A DNA stretch of 64,000 bases from Acinetobacter nectaris CIP 110549 (GTDB lineage: Bacteria > Pseudomonadota > Gammaproteobacteria > Pseudomonadales > Moraxellaceae). The notes below the pieces were generated by a model that was not told the origin of the DNA, searched no databases, and worked only from the letters and a program-made list of their open reading frames with translations. Positions 9,273-19,053 of the stretch are shown one piece after another (position 1 is the stretch's first letter; each line of letters opens with the position of its first letter). The position numbers were made by a program, and so were the translations under genes. The stretch is from positions 438,881 through 502,880 of the forward strand of contig NZ_KI530712.1 in the NCBI RefSeq assembly GCF_000488215.1, written 5' to 3'.

Positions 9273-9722
9273 ATGACTTTTAATATTTTGGTTATTCATG
9301 GACCGAACTTAAATTTGTTAGGAAAACGAGAACCCGAAGTATACGGTCATCAAACACTCAATGACATTAATCAAAACTTGGTAGAACATGCAAAAGAAAA
9401 TGACTGTGCTTTAGAGGTATTTCAAAGCAATATCGAAGGTGAAATCATCAACCGTATTCACCAAGCACACGCAGAAAACATTCAATTTATTATTATCAAT
9501 CCAGCAGCATTTACACATACTTCTATAGCTATACGTGATGCATTGCTTGGTGTCAATATTCCATTTATTGAAGTTCACTTGTCAAATGTCCATGCCCGCG
9601 AAACATTTAGACACCACTCTTATCTTAGCGATAAAGCACAAGGTGTGATCTGTGGACTCGGTGCTTATGGCTATCAAGCTGCACTTAATTATGCTCTTCG
9701 TACTCTTCAATCTTCTCATTAA
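9273..9722 (+). CDS. aroQ: Type II 3-dehydroquinate dehydratase
   Basis: A 149-residue cytosolic enzyme of the shikimate pathway that converts 3-dehydroquinate to 3-dehydroshikimate. The type II signature [17 protein letters not shown] is at the N-terminus, with Arg19 and Tyr24 as the usual lid and catalytic residues. The later segment [18 protein letters not shown] contributes the catalytic histidine region. Length is typical. It lies 23 bp before accB, an arrangement common in gammaproteobacteria (aroQ-accB-accC). The ATG follows a GGAGC ribosome site. Confidence 0.95.
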   Translation: MTFNILVIHGPNLNLLGKREPEVYGHQTLNDINQNLVEHAKENDCALEVFQSNIEGEIINRIHQAHAENIQFIIINPAAFTHTSIAIRDALLGVNIPFIEVHLSNVHARETFRHHSYLSDKAQGVICGLGAYGYQAALNYALRTLQSSH

Positions 9723-9745
9723 TTTTCATAAGGAATATTAATACT

Positions 9746-10168
9746 ATGGATATTCGTAAAATCAAGAAACTTATTGATTTAATGATCGAATCTGACCTTC
9801 AAGGTATTGAAGTTAAAGAAGGCGATCAATCGATTGCATTGACTCGTCGTAACCCTGAACCTGTTGCTGTTGCTTCTATGCCTGCTGCACCTGCAAGCGT
9901 AGCAGCTGCGCCTGTTGCAAAAACACCACGTGGTAGCGTAGAAGCTGCGCCAATGGTTGGTGTGTTCTATTCAGCAGCAAGCCCTGGTGAAGCACCTTTT
10001 GTACAAGTTGGTCAAACCATTTCAGCAGGTGAAACTTTAGGTATCATCGAAGCAATGAAGATTATGAACCCAATTGAGGCAACTCAAAGCGGTGTCATTG
10101 AAGAAATCCTTGTGAAAAATGGCGAAGTTATTGAATTCGGTCAACCATTATTCCGTTACCGCGCATAA
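9746..10168 (+). CDS. accB: Biotin carboxyl carrier protein of acetyl-CoA carboxylase
   Basis: A 140-residue BCCP subunit that carries biotin between biotin carboxylase and carboxyltransferase in malonyl-CoA synthesis. The biotinylation motif EAMKIMN is present with Lys105 as the modified residue. An Ala/Pro-rich flexible linker (about 38-60) separates the N-terminal helix region from the biotinyl domain, and the protruding-thumb region upstream of the motif is present. accC follows 15 bp downstream in the same operon. Confidence 0.95.
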   Translation: MDIRKIKKLIDLMIESDLQGIEVKEGDQSIALTRRNPEPVAVASMPAAPASVAAAPVAKTPRGSVEAAPMVGVFYSAASPGEAPFVQVGQTISAGETLGIIEAMKIMNPIEATQSGVIEEILVKNGEVIEFGQPLFRYRA

Positions 10169-10183
10169 GCACGGAGTGTCATA

Positions 10184-11557
10184 ATGTTGCAAAAAGTATT
10201 AATTGCAAACCGTGGTGAAATTGCGTTACGCATCACACGTGCTTGTAAAACGCTTGGAATAAAAACTGTTGGTGTTTATTCCAATGCAGATAAAGATCTC
10301 ATGCATTTACGCTTCGTCGATGAAGCGGTTTGTATTGGCCCAGGTGCAACGAGTGAAAGTTACTTAAACATTCCTGCACTACTTACAGCAGCTGAAGTTA
10401 CAGGTGCTGATGCCATTCACCCAGGTTATGGCTTTTTATCTGAAAATGCAGAATTTGCAGAAATGGTGGAAAGCTCAGGATATATTTTCATCGGCCCTCG
10501 CCCTGAACATATTCGCCTGATGGGTAACAAAGTTTCAGCAATTACTGCCATGCGTAAAGCTGGCGTACCTACTGTACCAGGTTCACAACATGCCGTTACG
10601 CCTGCAAATGCAAAAGAAGAAGCTGCAAAAATTGGCTTCCCGCTTATTGTAAAAGCAGCTTCTGGTGGTGGTGGCCGTGGTATGCGTATTGTAGAACGTA
10701 TAGACACACTGTTAGAGTCTGTACAAGCTGCACAGCGTGATGCTGAAATGTGGTTTGGTGACGATACCGTGTATATGGAACGTTTCCTACAAAAACCGCG
10801 CCATGTAGAAGTACAAGTACTTGCAGATGGTAATGGTCAAGCAATTCACTTATATGACCGTGATTGTTCATTACAACGCCGTCACCAAAAAGTTTTAGAA
10901 GAAGCGCCTGCGCCTGGTCTTCCAGAACAAGCACGTGCAGACATTTTAAAATCTTGTGTGAATGCTTGTGAACTCATGCAATACCGTGGTGCGGGAACAT
11001 TTGAATTCTTATTTGAAGATGGAGAATTCTTCTTCATTGAAATGAATACACGTGTTCAAGTTGAGCATCCTGTAACAGAAATGGTCACTGGTGTAGATAT
11101 TATCGAACAACAGTTACGTGTTGCTGCAGGACTTGGTTTAAGCATCCAACAAGATGATGTTGAAGTTAAAGGCCATGCGATCGAATGTCGTATCAATGCC
11201 GAAGACCCAACAACATTTATGCCTTCTCCAGGTAAAATTGAAACATTCTATGCACCAGGCGGTGCTGGCATTCGTTTAGACTCTCATATCTATCCAGGAT
11301 ACAGCATTCCACCATATTATGATTCAATGATTGCAAAACTCATTTCACATGGTAAAGATCGTGCAACCTCAATTGCTCGTATGCGCCAAGCTCTTGATGA
11401 AATGATTTTGACAGGTGTGAAAACAAATATCCCACTTCATAAAGATTTGATCTTAAAAGATGAAGCTTTTTGTGAAGATGCTATGGATATTCACTATCTT
11501 GAAAAACACCTCTTGAAGCAATTAGAAGCACCAGCATCAGATAAAAAGTCTGACTAA
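10184..11557 (+). CDS. accC: Biotin carboxylase of acetyl-CoA carboxylase
   Basis: A 457-residue ATP-grasp enzyme that carboxylates the biotin on AccB. It shows [10 protein letters not shown], the glycine-rich ATP lid [25 protein letters not shown] and the [14 protein letters not shown] active-site segment. Length is close to the E. coli enzyme (about 449) with a short extra C-terminus. It is the last gene of aroQ-accB-accC and is followed directly by a strong hairpin. Confidence 0.96.
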   Translation: MLQKVLIANRGEIALRITRACKTLGIKTVGVYSNADKDLMHLRFVDEAVCIGPGATSESYLNIPALLTAAEVTGADAIHPGYGFLSENAEFAEMVESSGYIFIGPRPEHIRLMGNKVSAITAMRKAGVPTVPGSQHAVTPANAKEEAAKIGFPLIVKAASGGGGRGMRIVERIDTLLESVQAAQRDAEMWFGDDTVYMERFLQKPRHVEVQVLADGNGQAIHLYDRDCSLQRRHQKVLEEAPAPGLPEQARADILKSCVNACELMQYRGAGTFEFLFEDGEFFFIEMNTRVQVEHPVTEMVTGVDIIEQQLRVAAGLGLSIQQDDVEVKGHAIECRINAEDPTTFMPSPGKIETFYAPGGAGIRLDSHIYPGYSIPPYYDSMIAKLISHGKDRATSIARMRQALDEMILTGVKTNIPLHKDLILKDEAFCEDAMDIHYLEKHLLKQLEAPASDKKSD

Positions 11558-11563
11558 AAAGTG

Positions 11564-11593
11564 AAAAAAGAAGTGGTTTACCACTTCTTTTTT
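11564..11593. terminator. Rho-independent terminator after accC
   Basis: Stem AGAAGTGG/CCACTTCT with loop TTTA, lengthened by flanking A and T tracts, ending in a T run on the plus strand. The A tract makes it T-rich on the minus strand too, so it can also end the convergent small gene at 11593-11832. Confidence 0.8.
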
Positions 11594-11832
11594 TATGCAA
11601 CAAAAGCAACCATCTTTATAACAATTTGTTGAACTTCCTCAATATCATCATCTAAAGTTTTTTTGCGACTCAATTCTTTAGAAAGCACTTTAAACTTATG
11701 ATTCTGATGTTCGATAATATCTGGTATTTGATCAAAATAATCTGCTGACTCATTCAGCTCAACTTCAGGTAGTGGACTGCCTAGTTGATACTCCTTACTC
11801 TTGAGCACAATATACTTCACAATCGTTTTCAT
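11593..11832 (-). CDS. Hypothetical 79-residue protein
   Basis: Small acidic protein, not recognised. It begins MKTIVKYIVLKSKEYQLG and has an acidic middle (EVELNESADYFDQ). A Lys/Arg patch (KELSRKKTLDDD) precedes a C-terminal segment EEVQQIVIKMVAFVA that could form an amphipathic helix. There is no signal peptide or membrane helix. It is a single gene, convergent with accC and sharing its terminator. The ORF is long for a chance frame in this gap, and the spacing upstream leaves room for a promoter, so it is probably real. Confidence 0.55.
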   Translation of the reverse strand: MKTIVKYIVLKSKEYQLGSPLPEVELNESADYFDQIPDIIEHQNHKFKVLSKELSRKKTLDDDIEEVQQIVIKMVAFVA

Positions 11833-11947
11833 TGATGACTCCGTGTTTTTAGGGCACTTTATTTTTATATTTAACAGCTTTCCCTACCAAAGAAAACATT
11901 ATTTTCTCTTATTTGCTTAATATTAAGACAATTAAATTTTATACAAA

Positions 11948-11973
11948 ATAAAAGCCTCAAAAGAGGCTTTTAT
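11948..11973. terminator. Terminator after aroC
   Basis: Perfect stem ATAAAAGCCTC/GAGGCTTTTAT with loop AAAA, just downstream of the aroC stop on the minus strand. T-rich arms on both strands make it potentially bidirectional. Confidence 0.75.
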
Positions 11974-11987
11974 TGAAATGTTATATT

Positions 11988-13073
11988 TTAGATCGGTTCA
12001 AATGGTGCAATCACATCTGCATTTTGTGCACGATGACGTAAAAAATGATCCATCAAAACAATTGCCATCATTGCCTCAGCAATAGGAGTCGCACGGACAC
12101 CAACACAAGGATCATGACGCCCTTTTGTTAAAACGTCTGTATCTTCTCTTTGTAAATTAATTGTTTTACCTTCCGTGGTAATACTCGCCGTTGGTTTTAA
12201 AGCAATTGCTGCACGAATCACCTGCCCAGAAGAAATACCTCCAAGTATTCCACCTGCATGATTTGCTAAGAAACCATTTGATGTTAGTTCATCGCGACTT
12301 TCATGACCAAACTGTCCTGCAACTGCAAAGCCATCACCTATTTCAACACCTTTTACAGCATTAATACTCATTAGTGCATGTGCTAAGTCTGCATCTAAAC
12401 GATCAAAAACAGGCTCACCCCAACCAACAGGTACATTCTCAGCAATCACCTCAAGTTTAGCACCACAACTTGTACCCTGTTCACGTAAAGATGTCACCAA
12501 TTTTTCAAATCTTGGAACAGCGTCAACATCACCACAGAAGAATGGATTATTTTCAACTTCAGACCAATCTAACTGATGAGCAAGCTCATTTCCTATTTGA
12601 GTAACATGACCTCGAATAACGATATTAAACTTTTCAGCTAAATACTTCTTAGCAATAGCACCCGCAGCAACACGCATTGCAGTTTCACGTGCACTTGAAC
12701 GCCCACCGCCACGGTAGTCTCTAAAACCATACTTTTGTGTGTAGGTATAATCTGCATGACCCGGTCTAAACGTTTGCGCTATATTGCCATAATCTTTTGA
12801 TTTTTGGTCAGTATTTTCAATAAGCAAGCCAATAGATGTGCCTGTCGTCTTACCTTCAAAAACACCTGAAATAATTTTCACCTGATCAGGTTCTTTACGC
12901 TGTGTTGCAAATTTCGAAGTTCCCGGTTTACGGCGATCTAAGTCTTTTTGCAAATCAGCTTCAGATAAAGCAATTCCGGGAGGTACGCCATCGACTATTG
13001 CCATTAAACCTAAACCATGCGACTCACCACAGGTCGTTACACGAAACAACTGTCCTATTGAGTTTCCAGCCAT
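11988..13073 (-). CDS. aroC: Chorismate synthase
   Basis: A 361-residue FMN-dependent enzyme making chorismate from EPSP, the last step of the shikimate pathway. Family motifs are [18 protein letters not shown] at the N-terminus, the histidine- and Arg-rich [15 protein letters not shown] and [11 protein letters not shown], and [18 protein letters not shown] near the end. Length is typical. It lies 12 bp downstream of prmB in the same direction, a common gammaproteobacterial pair. Confidence 0.96.
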   Translation of the reverse strand: MAGNSIGQLFRVTTCGESHGLGLMAIVDGVPPGIALSEADLQKDLDRRKPGTSKFATQRKEPDQVKIISGVFEGKTTGTSIGLLIENTDQKSKDYGNIAQTFRPGHADYTYTQKYGFRDYRGGGRSSARETAMRVAAGAIAKKYLAEKFNIVIRGHVTQIGNELAHQLDWSEVENNPFFCGDVDAVPRFEKLVTSLREQGTSCGAKLEVIAENVPVGWGEPVFDRLDADLAHALMSINAVKGVEIGDGFAVAGQFGHESRDELTSNGFLANHAGGILGGISSGQVIRAAIALKPTASITTEGKTINLQREDTDVLTKGRHDPCVGVRATPIAEAMMAIVLMDHFLRHRAQNADVIAPFEPI

Positions 13074-13085
13074 TATTACTTTCCT

Positions 13086-14096
13086 TTAAACTGCTAGAGC
13101 ATCCTGAAAAACTTGTTTATAACGGCGACATTGTTCAGCAGTCAATGCAAAAATACCTGAACCACCTTTTTGGAAAGTCAACCAATGAAAGTCAACCGTG
13201 TTAAAGTTTTGGCGCATTGCCCACTCAGAGTTACCAACCTCAATAACAATTAGTCCATCTTCTGTAAGATAGTCTGCTGCTTCTGCTAGCATCTTACGTA
13301 CCAAGTCTAAACCATCTTGTCCAGCCGCAAGTGCTAGCTCAGGCTCATGTAAAAACTCTTCAGGTAAATCTGCCATATCTTCGGCATCAACATAAGGTGG
13401 GTTTGTCACAATTAAATCATACTGGTTTTCAGCAGGAATTTTACTGAACAAATCCGACTCTAATAATGCAACTTGATATTGCATATTGTGATGTTCAACG
13501 TTTAATGCCGCAACTTCAAGCGCATCTCTTGAGATATCCGTTGCATCAACATCAGCTTCAGGATATGCATATGCTAAAGCAATTGCGATACAACCCGAAC
13601 CTGTACACATATCTAAAATACGCTGTGGTTTTTTGGGCGTGTCTAATGTCGGTAATGCATTTAACGCTTCACGCATATTACCTGTTTCATCTAAGCAATA
13701 TGGTGCAAAACGCTGATTAATTAACTCTGCAATAGGTGAACGAGGAATAAGTACTCTTTCATCTACATAAAATGGTTTATTACAGAAATAAGCCAAATTA
13801 AGCAAATACGATGTTGGTGTGCGCTCATTAATACGGCGTGCAAGTAACTCTAAAAACTGTGCTTTTTCACTCGGTAAAAGTTTTGCATCTAAAATTTCGT
13901 TATTTGCTTCCCAATCTAGTGCCAGTGTTTGTAACACTAAAGCAGAGCTTTCAGCAAAAAAATCTTCTGTACCTTGACCTAAGTGCGCATCGTATTGACG
14001 TAAAGCTGTGACACCAAAACGGATAAAATCTCGAATTGTTGTTAAATTTTCAGCAGCTTCTGTTAAGTTTTCAGGAAGAATTGTCAATCGCTCCAC
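13086..14096 (-). CDS. prmB: 50S ribosomal protein L3 glutamine methyltransferase
   Basis: A 336-residue SAM-dependent N5-glutamine methyltransferase. The SAM-binding loop DMCTGSGCI is at 162-170 and the amide-binding NPPY at 232-235, in TNPPYVDAEDM. The N-terminal ~120-residue helical extension and pairing with aroC fit PrmB rather than the release-factor enzyme PrmC. The start is GTG at 14096, preceded by GGAG; the ATG four bases further upstream is in another frame. Confidence 0.9.
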   Translation of the reverse strand: MERLTILPENLTEAAENLTTIRDFIRFGVTALRQYDAHLGQGTEDFFAESSALVLQTLALDWEANNEILDAKLLPSEKAQFLELLARRINERTPTSYLLNLAYFCNKPFYVDERVLIPRSPIAELINQRFAPYCLDETGNMREALNALPTLDTPKKPQRILDMCTGSGCIAIALAYAYPEADVDATDISRDALEVAALNVEHHNMQYQVALLESDLFSKIPAENQYDLIVTNPPYVDAEDMADLPEEFLHEPELALAAGQDGLDLVRKMLAEAADYLTEDGLIVIEVGNSEWAMRQNFNTVDFHWLTFQKGGSGIFALTAEQCRRYKQVFQDALAV

Positions 14097-14312
14097 GCAT
14101 TACTCCAAGTAATCATTATTAAGGCTATATCTTTCATTTTAGCCTGTTTTCACATTATTGATAATGCCTAAATCATCAATAAAATAAGATTAAAGCCTAT
14201 AGATTAAGATAAACAAATTAAAACAAAAACAAAACTGGCTTTTCACACGCCAAGTCACTCGAAATGGTAGATTATATTTTCACCTAAACACAAACAACTA
14301 AGGACAATAAAA

Positions 14313-14744
14313 ATGGTTGATATTATTAAAAAAGGTTCTGCACATTGGGAAGGATCAATCAAAGAAGGTAAAGGTACAATATCTACTGAAAGTGGTGCAC
14401 TCTCTCAACAACCTTATGGATTCAATACGCGCTTTGAAGATAAAGTAGGAACGAATCCTGAAGAAATTATTGGTGCTGCACATTCAGCATGTTTCTCGAT
14501 GGCGCTTTCATTACAGCTTGGAGAAGCAGGTTTTACAGCAGATGCAATTGATACAGAAGCTGCTGTGACTTTATCTAAAGATGAAAAAGGCTTTTTTATT
14601 CGTCAAGTACACCTAACAAGTCATGTTAAAGTGAAAGACCTTGATGATGGAACCTTCCAAAAAATCGCAACTGCAACCAAAGAAGGTTGTCCTGTTTCAA
14701 GACTGTTTAATGCAGAAATCTTATTAGATGCAAAACTGGTTTAA
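14313..14744 (+). CDS. osmC: OsmC-family peroxiredoxin
   Basis: A 143-residue, thiol-based organic hydroperoxide reductase of the OsmC/Ohr fold, acting in the cytosol. The two catalytic cysteines are Cys60 (HSACFSMAL) and Cys126 (KEGCPVSRL), at the OsmC spacing. Length equals typical OsmC. The N-terminal AHWEGSIKEGKG and the PEEIIGAAHSAC helix favour OsmC over Ohr. It is a single gene with an upstream gap of about 215 bp that should hold its promoter. Confidence 0.88.
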   Translation: MVDIIKKGSAHWEGSIKEGKGTISTESGALSQQPYGFNTRFEDKVGTNPEEIIGAAHSACFSMALSLQLGEAGFTADAIDTEAAVTLSKDEKGFFIRQVHLTSHVKVKDLDDGTFQKIATATKEGCPVSRLFNAEILLDAKLV

Positions 14745-14761
14745 TCATTCGCATGTGTAGC

Positions 14762-14785
14762 TGTAGCGAGCATTCGTTCGCTACA
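14762..14785. terminator. Hairpin between osmC and a convergent small gene
   Basis: TGTAGCGA and TCGCTACA form an 8-bp perfect stem around an 8-nt loop. It lies 17 bp after osmC and reaches into the last codons of the convergent gene. There is no clear T run on either side, so termination is uncertain; it could also be a short palindromic repeat. Confidence 0.35.
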
Positions 14786-15095
14786 TCACAAAGCCAACAT
14801 AACGGTTGTAATTTGCTACCCCTAAAGGCATTTTATAAATTGTTAAATTACAATGTGCGGTTGTTATTGCATCAAATACATTAAGTGATTGATCATGAAT
14901 CTCATCTACACTAAATTGCATTTCATCTTCAAAAAAATCAGCAACATATTCAAAGCCTAAATCTAGCGCTATAAATGCTGTATGCTCACAAGGCTGAATA
15001 TACTGCTCTTCTGACCAGTTCAAAGCCTTATGCTTACATATAGGACAAAGCACATTTTCTGTCGCGTTGTCTAATTCCTTCAATTTAAAGCTCAT
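14781..15095 (-). CDS. Hypothetical 104-residue protein with one CPxC motif
   Basis: Not recognised by family. Near the N-terminus is CPICKHKALNW, a zinc-knuckle-like Cys pair, followed about 15 residues later by QPCEHTAFIALD with another Cys and a His. Together these could bind one zinc ion. The rest is acidic (FFEDEMQFSVDEIHD) and ends in a hydrophobic tail. No signal peptide is seen. Single gene on the minus strand; similar small proteins are common hypothetical genes. No function is proposed. Confidence 0.6.
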   Translation of the reverse strand: MSFKLKELDNATENVLCPICKHKALNWSEEQYIQPCEHTAFIALDLGFEYVADFFEDEMQFSVDEIHDQSLNVFDAITTAHCNLTIYKMPLGVANYNRYVGFVM

Positions 15096-15227
15096 TTCTT
15101 ATCCAATTAAATGCTCTGTAAAATATTGTAAAATATTTCTATACAGACTGCATTGCAATTTTGATGCATGAGGTATAGATTTTAGACATTAAACCATGTT
15201 GATCAAATTCGTTTAAAAGGATACCCA

Positions 15228-15653
15228 ATGGCCAACCTAGAAAAAGCCATTGCTTTGGCAACAAAGAAACATGCAGGGCAAACAGACAAAGCAGGACAAG
15301 CATACATTCTTCATCCTCTTCGTATTATGTTGAAAATGAAAAATGATGACCAAAGAATTGTTGCCGTCTTACACGATGTACTTGAGGATACAGATACCAC
15401 TGTGGTCGATCTTATCTCTATCGGTTTTGCGCCCCATATTATCGATGCTGTCATTGCCCTCACTAAAAAGAACAATGAAAGTCGTATAGAGGCTGCTTTT
15501 CGAGCGGTAAAAAATTCCATTGCGCGTGAAGTTAAATTGGCAGACATTGCCGATAATATGGACTTAACTCGTATAAAAAACCCGACAGTTCGAGATAAAA
15601 AGCGTTTACAAGAGTATCAGGAAGTACAGGAAATATTACTCGCAGGTGCCTAA
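15228..15653 (+). CDS. Stand-alone HD-domain hydrolase related to the RelA/SpoT hydrolase domain
   Basis: A 141-residue protein made only of an HD domain. The motifs follow the (p)ppGpp hydrolase half of Rel/SpoT and Mesh1-like proteins: AGQTDKAGQAYILHPLR, HDVLEDT and KLADIADNMDLTR (Rel has KLADRLHNM). There is no synthetase, TGS or ACT domain. It may hydrolyse (p)ppGpp, NADPH or another nucleotide; the shortness (Mesh1 is about 180) leaves this open. It is a single gene before a LysR regulator in the same direction, 68 bp apart. Confidence 0.75.
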   Translation: MANLEKAIALATKKHAGQTDKAGQAYILHPLRIMLKMKNDDQRIVAVLHDVLEDTDTTVVDLISIGFAPHIIDAVIALTKKNNESRIEAAFRAVKNSIAREVKLADIADNMDLTRIKNPTVRDKKRLQEYQEVQEILLAGA

Positions 15654-15721
15654 GTATTGTATTTAATACTAAGAACATTTATCGTTCTTATATTCTCAAA
15701 ATATTAAAAAAGGCCTAACCT

Positions 15722-16636
15722 ATGTTAAGCGATTTAGACGACTTTTATTGTTTTGCTTTGGTCGTCGAACACGGTGGCTTTAGTGCCGCAGAGCGCGCCA
15801 CTGATATTCCAAAATCGAAGCTCAGTCGCCGTGTTTATAACCTTGAAGAAAATCTTGGCGTTCGTCTTATTCAAAGAAGCTCACGACAGTTTGCAGTGAC
15901 TGAAATTGGTTTAAATGTCTACCATCATGCTCAAACAATGCTGAATGCAGCGCAAGCAGCACATGATATGGTAGACCACCTAAGTGTTAAACCCAGAGGG
16001 GTTGTGCGTGTAAGTGTGCCCGTTTCTATTGCACAAAATGCATTTTCTAAAATTTTACCTCAGTTTCTCAAGCAATATCCTGAAATTCGTTTACAAATGA
16101 CTGTAAGTAACCGTCGTGTAGATATTATTAATGAAAATATTGATGTTGCGCTACGTGTCCGTGCCAAAATTGACGATGATCCAAATTTAATTGTTCGACA
16201 ATTTGCAAGAGAAGAGCTGCATTTATTTGCTAGCCAAGCATACTTAAATGAATTTGGGAATGTCAAAACCCCCGAAGAGTTAAGCCAACATAGAGTCTTA
16301 AGTATGTCAGATGAACATACAGACCAACATATGGTGCTTTATAATGATCAACAAATTCCCGTTAAAATTAAAATAAATCCAATAATTATGGCTTCTGATC
16401 TCCTCATGCTACGAGAGCTCACCAGACAAGGAAGTGGAATTTCTTTATTACCAAACTCGATTACTCAAGATTTTGTTAAAAGTGGTGAGCTCGTACGACT
16501 ACTGTGTGACTGGAAAGTTCCTCATGGTATTTTACATGCAGTGTATGCCTCACGTAGAGGCATGCTTCCTGCAGTTCGTGTATTTATAGATTACCTGGTT
16601 GAAAATCTAAGCGAAGAAAATATTAAGTCTATTTAA
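15722..16636 (+). CDS. LysR-family transcriptional regulator
   Basis: A 304-residue LysR regulator. The N-terminal winged HTH (about 1-60) is LDDFYCFALVVEHGGFSAAERAT...SKLSRRVYNLEENLG. A substrate-binding domain with the PRGVVRVSVPVSIAQ hinge follows. The SKLSRR recognition helix is typical of the AaeR/DsdC-like LysR branch that often controls efflux or catabolic genes. Its 3' end overlaps the convergent AGE-epimerase gene by 8 bp. No divergent target gene is adjacent, so the regulon is unknown. Confidence 0.88.
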   Translation: MLSDLDDFYCFALVVEHGGFSAAERATDIPKSKLSRRVYNLEENLGVRLIQRSSRQFAVTEIGLNVYHHAQTMLNAAQAAHDMVDHLSVKPRGVVRVSVPVSIAQNAFSKILPQFLKQYPEIRLQMTVSNRRVDIINENIDVALRVRAKIDDDPNLIVRQFAREELHLFASQAYLNEFGNVKTPEELSQHRVLSMSDEHTDQHMVLYNDQQIPVKIKINPIIMASDLLMLRELTRQGSGISLLPNSITQDFVKSGELVRLLCDWKVPHGILHAVYASRRGMLPAVRVFIDYLVENLSEENIKSI

Positions 16637-17879
16637 TTTTTACAGGCTTAAGTTGCTGTAGTAATACTTGATCTAATAACATTGGCAACTTAAGCGTCAT
16701 CAGAAATGCATGATATAAGTCAGGTTTACCATTCCAAATTAAATTAGAAATATTATTACGCTTATCTAGATCTTGAAACCAACTTCCATGCTTTTCGTCA
16801 ACCAATGTATGATGAATATAGCCAATAATTTTTCGATAATAGACTTCATATTTTTCATCATTGAGCCTTTTCATAAGTGTTGCTGAAGCAACTGCTGCCT
16901 CGGCATGTACCCAATGTAAACGCTCTCTTACCACGGGTTCATTTTTCCAATCATAGGTATAAATGATTCCACGATGTGGCTTCTCTTGCCATCCATTTTT
17001 CCATGCGGTATCAAACAGCCCTTGAGCATCTTCAAGCAACCATTGAGGTACATCAAGCCCCATTACTTGAAGTTCTTGTTCTAAATTAATCAGTAAATGA
17101 CACCATTCAAAACCATGCCCGGGTGTCACACCATATGGTCTAAAGTCATCAATAAGTTTATTTTTATTAAACTCATAATCAGGCTTCCATTTTTCATCGA
17201 AATGTTCAACCACGCTATAATCATGATTCTTTGCATGTTCATGAATAATTCGCTCTACAATCGCAAGTGACTTTTTAAGCCAGCTCGAGTCTTGTGTTGT
17301 AATTGCAAGTTGCATGAACATTTCTAAAGAGTGCATATTACAGTTTGCACCACGATATTTTTCTAAATCAGACCAATCTGGTGCATAGCTTTCTAGAACA
17401 CAATTTTCAGTTTCTGACCAAAAGTGTTCATTAAATATATTTACTGCTTTATCAAAGAGTGCATCTGCACCTGCAATATTTGCTTGTTTTGCACTATTTG
17501 CAGCCAACAAAACAAATGCATGTAAATATGATTTTTTACGGTCATTAGGACTATCATCAACTAAAGAGGAAAGCCATCCACCATGTTTATGGTCAAATAA
17601 ATGTTCATTTAGACTTTTAATTCCCCATTCTGCAAGCTCTACACTTCCTGCATAGCCTCGAATTGCGGCAAGTGAATAACAGTAAGTAAATCGTGCAGTA
17701 TTTAGCGTATTAGGCCGTTGGTGCAAAGGTAAGCCATAACGATCTAAATCAATAAATCCACCATATTGACACTGTGCATCCTGATAAAAATCAAGTAAAT
17801 TCAATGTCTGTGTTTTTAACCAATCAATATGCGCCGTTTGATTTAACCAGCTATGCCTTACTTTCGTCAGTAATTTCAT
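16629..17879 (-). CDS. AGE-family epimerase/isomerase
   Basis: A 416-residue (alpha/alpha)6-barrel sugar epimerase of the N-acylglucosamine 2-epimerase family. These interconvert sugars such as GlcNAc/ManNAc, mannose/fructose or glucose/mannose in disaccharides. Family stretches are HKHGGWLSSL, GANCNMHSLEMFMQL, FRPYGVTPGHGFEWCHLL with the catalytic His region, and ERLHWVHAEAAVA. Length fits mannose isomerase/YihS-like members. The SDR gene lies 32 bp upstream in the same direction and may be cotranscribed. Substrate is not determinable. Confidence 0.85.
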   Translation of the reverse strand: MKLLTKVRHSWLNQTAHIDWLKTQTLNLLDFYQDAQCQYGGFIDLDRYGLPLHQRPNTLNTARFTYCYSLAAIRGYAGSVELAEWGIKSLNEHLFDHKHGGWLSSLVDDSPNDRKKSYLHAFVLLAANSAKQANIAGADALFDKAVNIFNEHFWSETENCVLESYAPDWSDLEKYRGANCNMHSLEMFMQLAITTQDSSWLKKSLAIVERIIHEHAKNHDYSVVEHFDEKWKPDYEFNKNKLIDDFRPYGVTPGHGFEWCHLLINLEQELQVMGLDVPQWLLEDAQGLFDTAWKNGWQEKPHRGIIYTYDWKNEPVVRERLHWVHAEAAVASATLMKRLNDEKYEVYYRKIIGYIHHTLVDEKHGSWFQDLDKRNNISNLIWNGKPDLYHAFLMTLKLPMLLDQVLLQQLKPVKIK

Positions 17880-17911
17880 AATTTCTTCCTTTTATTTTTA
17901 TAGTCTTACAG

Positions 17912-18781
17912 TTAACCACCTACCATCATACCGCCATTTGGATGAATCGTTTGCCCCGAAATAAAAGAAGCATCTTGGCTTGCTAAAAACACATATGCAG
18001 GCCCTAATTCACTTGGCTGTCCACAGCGTTCAATTGGTGTGTCAGAACCGAATTTTTCCATACTTTGAGGATCGACTTGTCCCCATGTTGCTGGTTGTAA
18101 TGGTGTCCAAACGGGGCCAGGTGCAACAGCATTTACCCGAATACCTCTATTTACAACTTGGTTTGACAGTGCACGCGTAAATGAAATGATTGCACCTTTT
18201 GTGGCTGAATAATCGACGAGTGCTTTGGGCCCAACATATGCATTCACCGATGCTGTATTAATAATCGTATCGCCAGAAGAAAGTTGCGGTAAAACAGCTT
18301 TTGTTAAATAAAATATAGCATGAATATTAATTGCAAAAGTATCAAGCCACTGCTCATCAGAAAGTGTTGCTAAGTCTTCATTCGGAAACTGTGTACCTGC
18401 ATTATTCACCAAAATATTTATTTTTTTAAAATCAAATAGCACATCTTGTATAAGTTTTTTACATGCCTCACTACTTCGTAAATCAACGGGGTAAATTTTG
18501 CAATTCCCCCCTGTTCCTTCAATCCATGCTTTTACCCATTCAGCATCTTTCAGCTCTACCTCTGTGTCCAAACATGTAATGGCAACAGTTGCGCCTTCTT
18601 TTGCAAAATGTAAGGCAACTGAGCGACCAATACCGCTATCACCTCCTGTAATGAGTGCAACTTTTCCCTGTAGCTTATGACTTCCCAAATAGCTTTCATG
18701 AATAAATTCTGCATGAGGCTTTAACTGTTCATCGCTACCCGGCAATTCTTGTTGTTGTGCATGTATATCAAACTTATTCAT
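17912..18781 (-). CDS. SDR-family oxidoreductase (YghA-like)
   Basis: A 289-residue short-chain dehydrogenase with a ~38-residue N-terminal extension, as in E. coli YghA and Bacillus general-stress dehydrogenases. Cofactor motif TGGDSGIG is at 45-52 and NNAG at 126-129. The catalytic Ser178, Tyr191 and Lys195 (YSATKGA) are present, as is the C-terminal SGQTIHPNGG. It probably acts on aldehydes or alcohols with NAD(P)H in the cytosol. First gene of a likely pair with the AGE epimerase downstream. Confidence 0.88.
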   Translation of the reverse strand: MNKFDIHAQQQELPGSDEQLKPHAEFIHESYLGSHKLQGKVALITGGDSGIGRSVALHFAKEGATVAITCLDTEVELKDAEWVKAWIEGTGGNCKIYPVDLRSSEACKKLIQDVLFDFKKINILVNNAGTQFPNEDLATLSDEQWLDTFAINIHAIFYLTKAVLPQLSSGDTIINTASVNAYVGPKALVDYSATKGAIISFTRALSNQVVNRGIRVNAVAPGPVWTPLQPATWGQVDPQSMEKFGSDTPIERCGQPSELGPAYVFLASQDASFISGQTIHPNGGMMVGG

Positions 18782-18933
18782 TTTTAATCTTCCATTATTT
18801 TTTTATGAGTAAATAATAGTCGAATAGTGTGAATCTAATTGCTTGGAATATGTTTTATAATTTTACTGAGTTGTAATTTTTATCATTTTTATGTTTAAAG
18901 ACATCTAACATTATTTAGATAAACTTAACTTTT

Positions 18934-18972
18934 ATCGCACAAAAAGAGTCAAAAATGGCTTTTTTGTGCGAT
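18934..18972. terminator. Inverted repeat downstream of the isochorismatase-like gene
   Basis: ATCGCACAAAAAG pairs with CTTTTTTGTGCGAT (one bulged T) around a 12-nt loop, about 80 bp past the minus-strand gene at 19054-19602. Internal T tracts suit a terminator but no T run follows the stem. Nothing else is seen in the 270-bp gap 18782-19053. Confidence 0.4.
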
Positions 18973-19053
18973 ATATTATTTAGATTATATTAAATATAAT
19001 ATTTATAGAATAAAGATCTCAACTAAGTACTCTTCTTGCTTTTAAAAAGATAC

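Noticed and set aside
8993..9283. A 96-codon plus-strand ORF between the aldehyde dehydrogenase and aroQ
   Set aside because: It overlaps both genes, its translation is low-complexity and AT-driven, and the region fits a promoter and leader for aroQ.
12680..12697. GTTTCACGTG, similar to a parS half-site, and a second half-site near 35424
   Set aside because: The other half of the palindrome (CACGTGAAAC) is not present in either place, and both are inside coding sequence (aroC, start of msbA).
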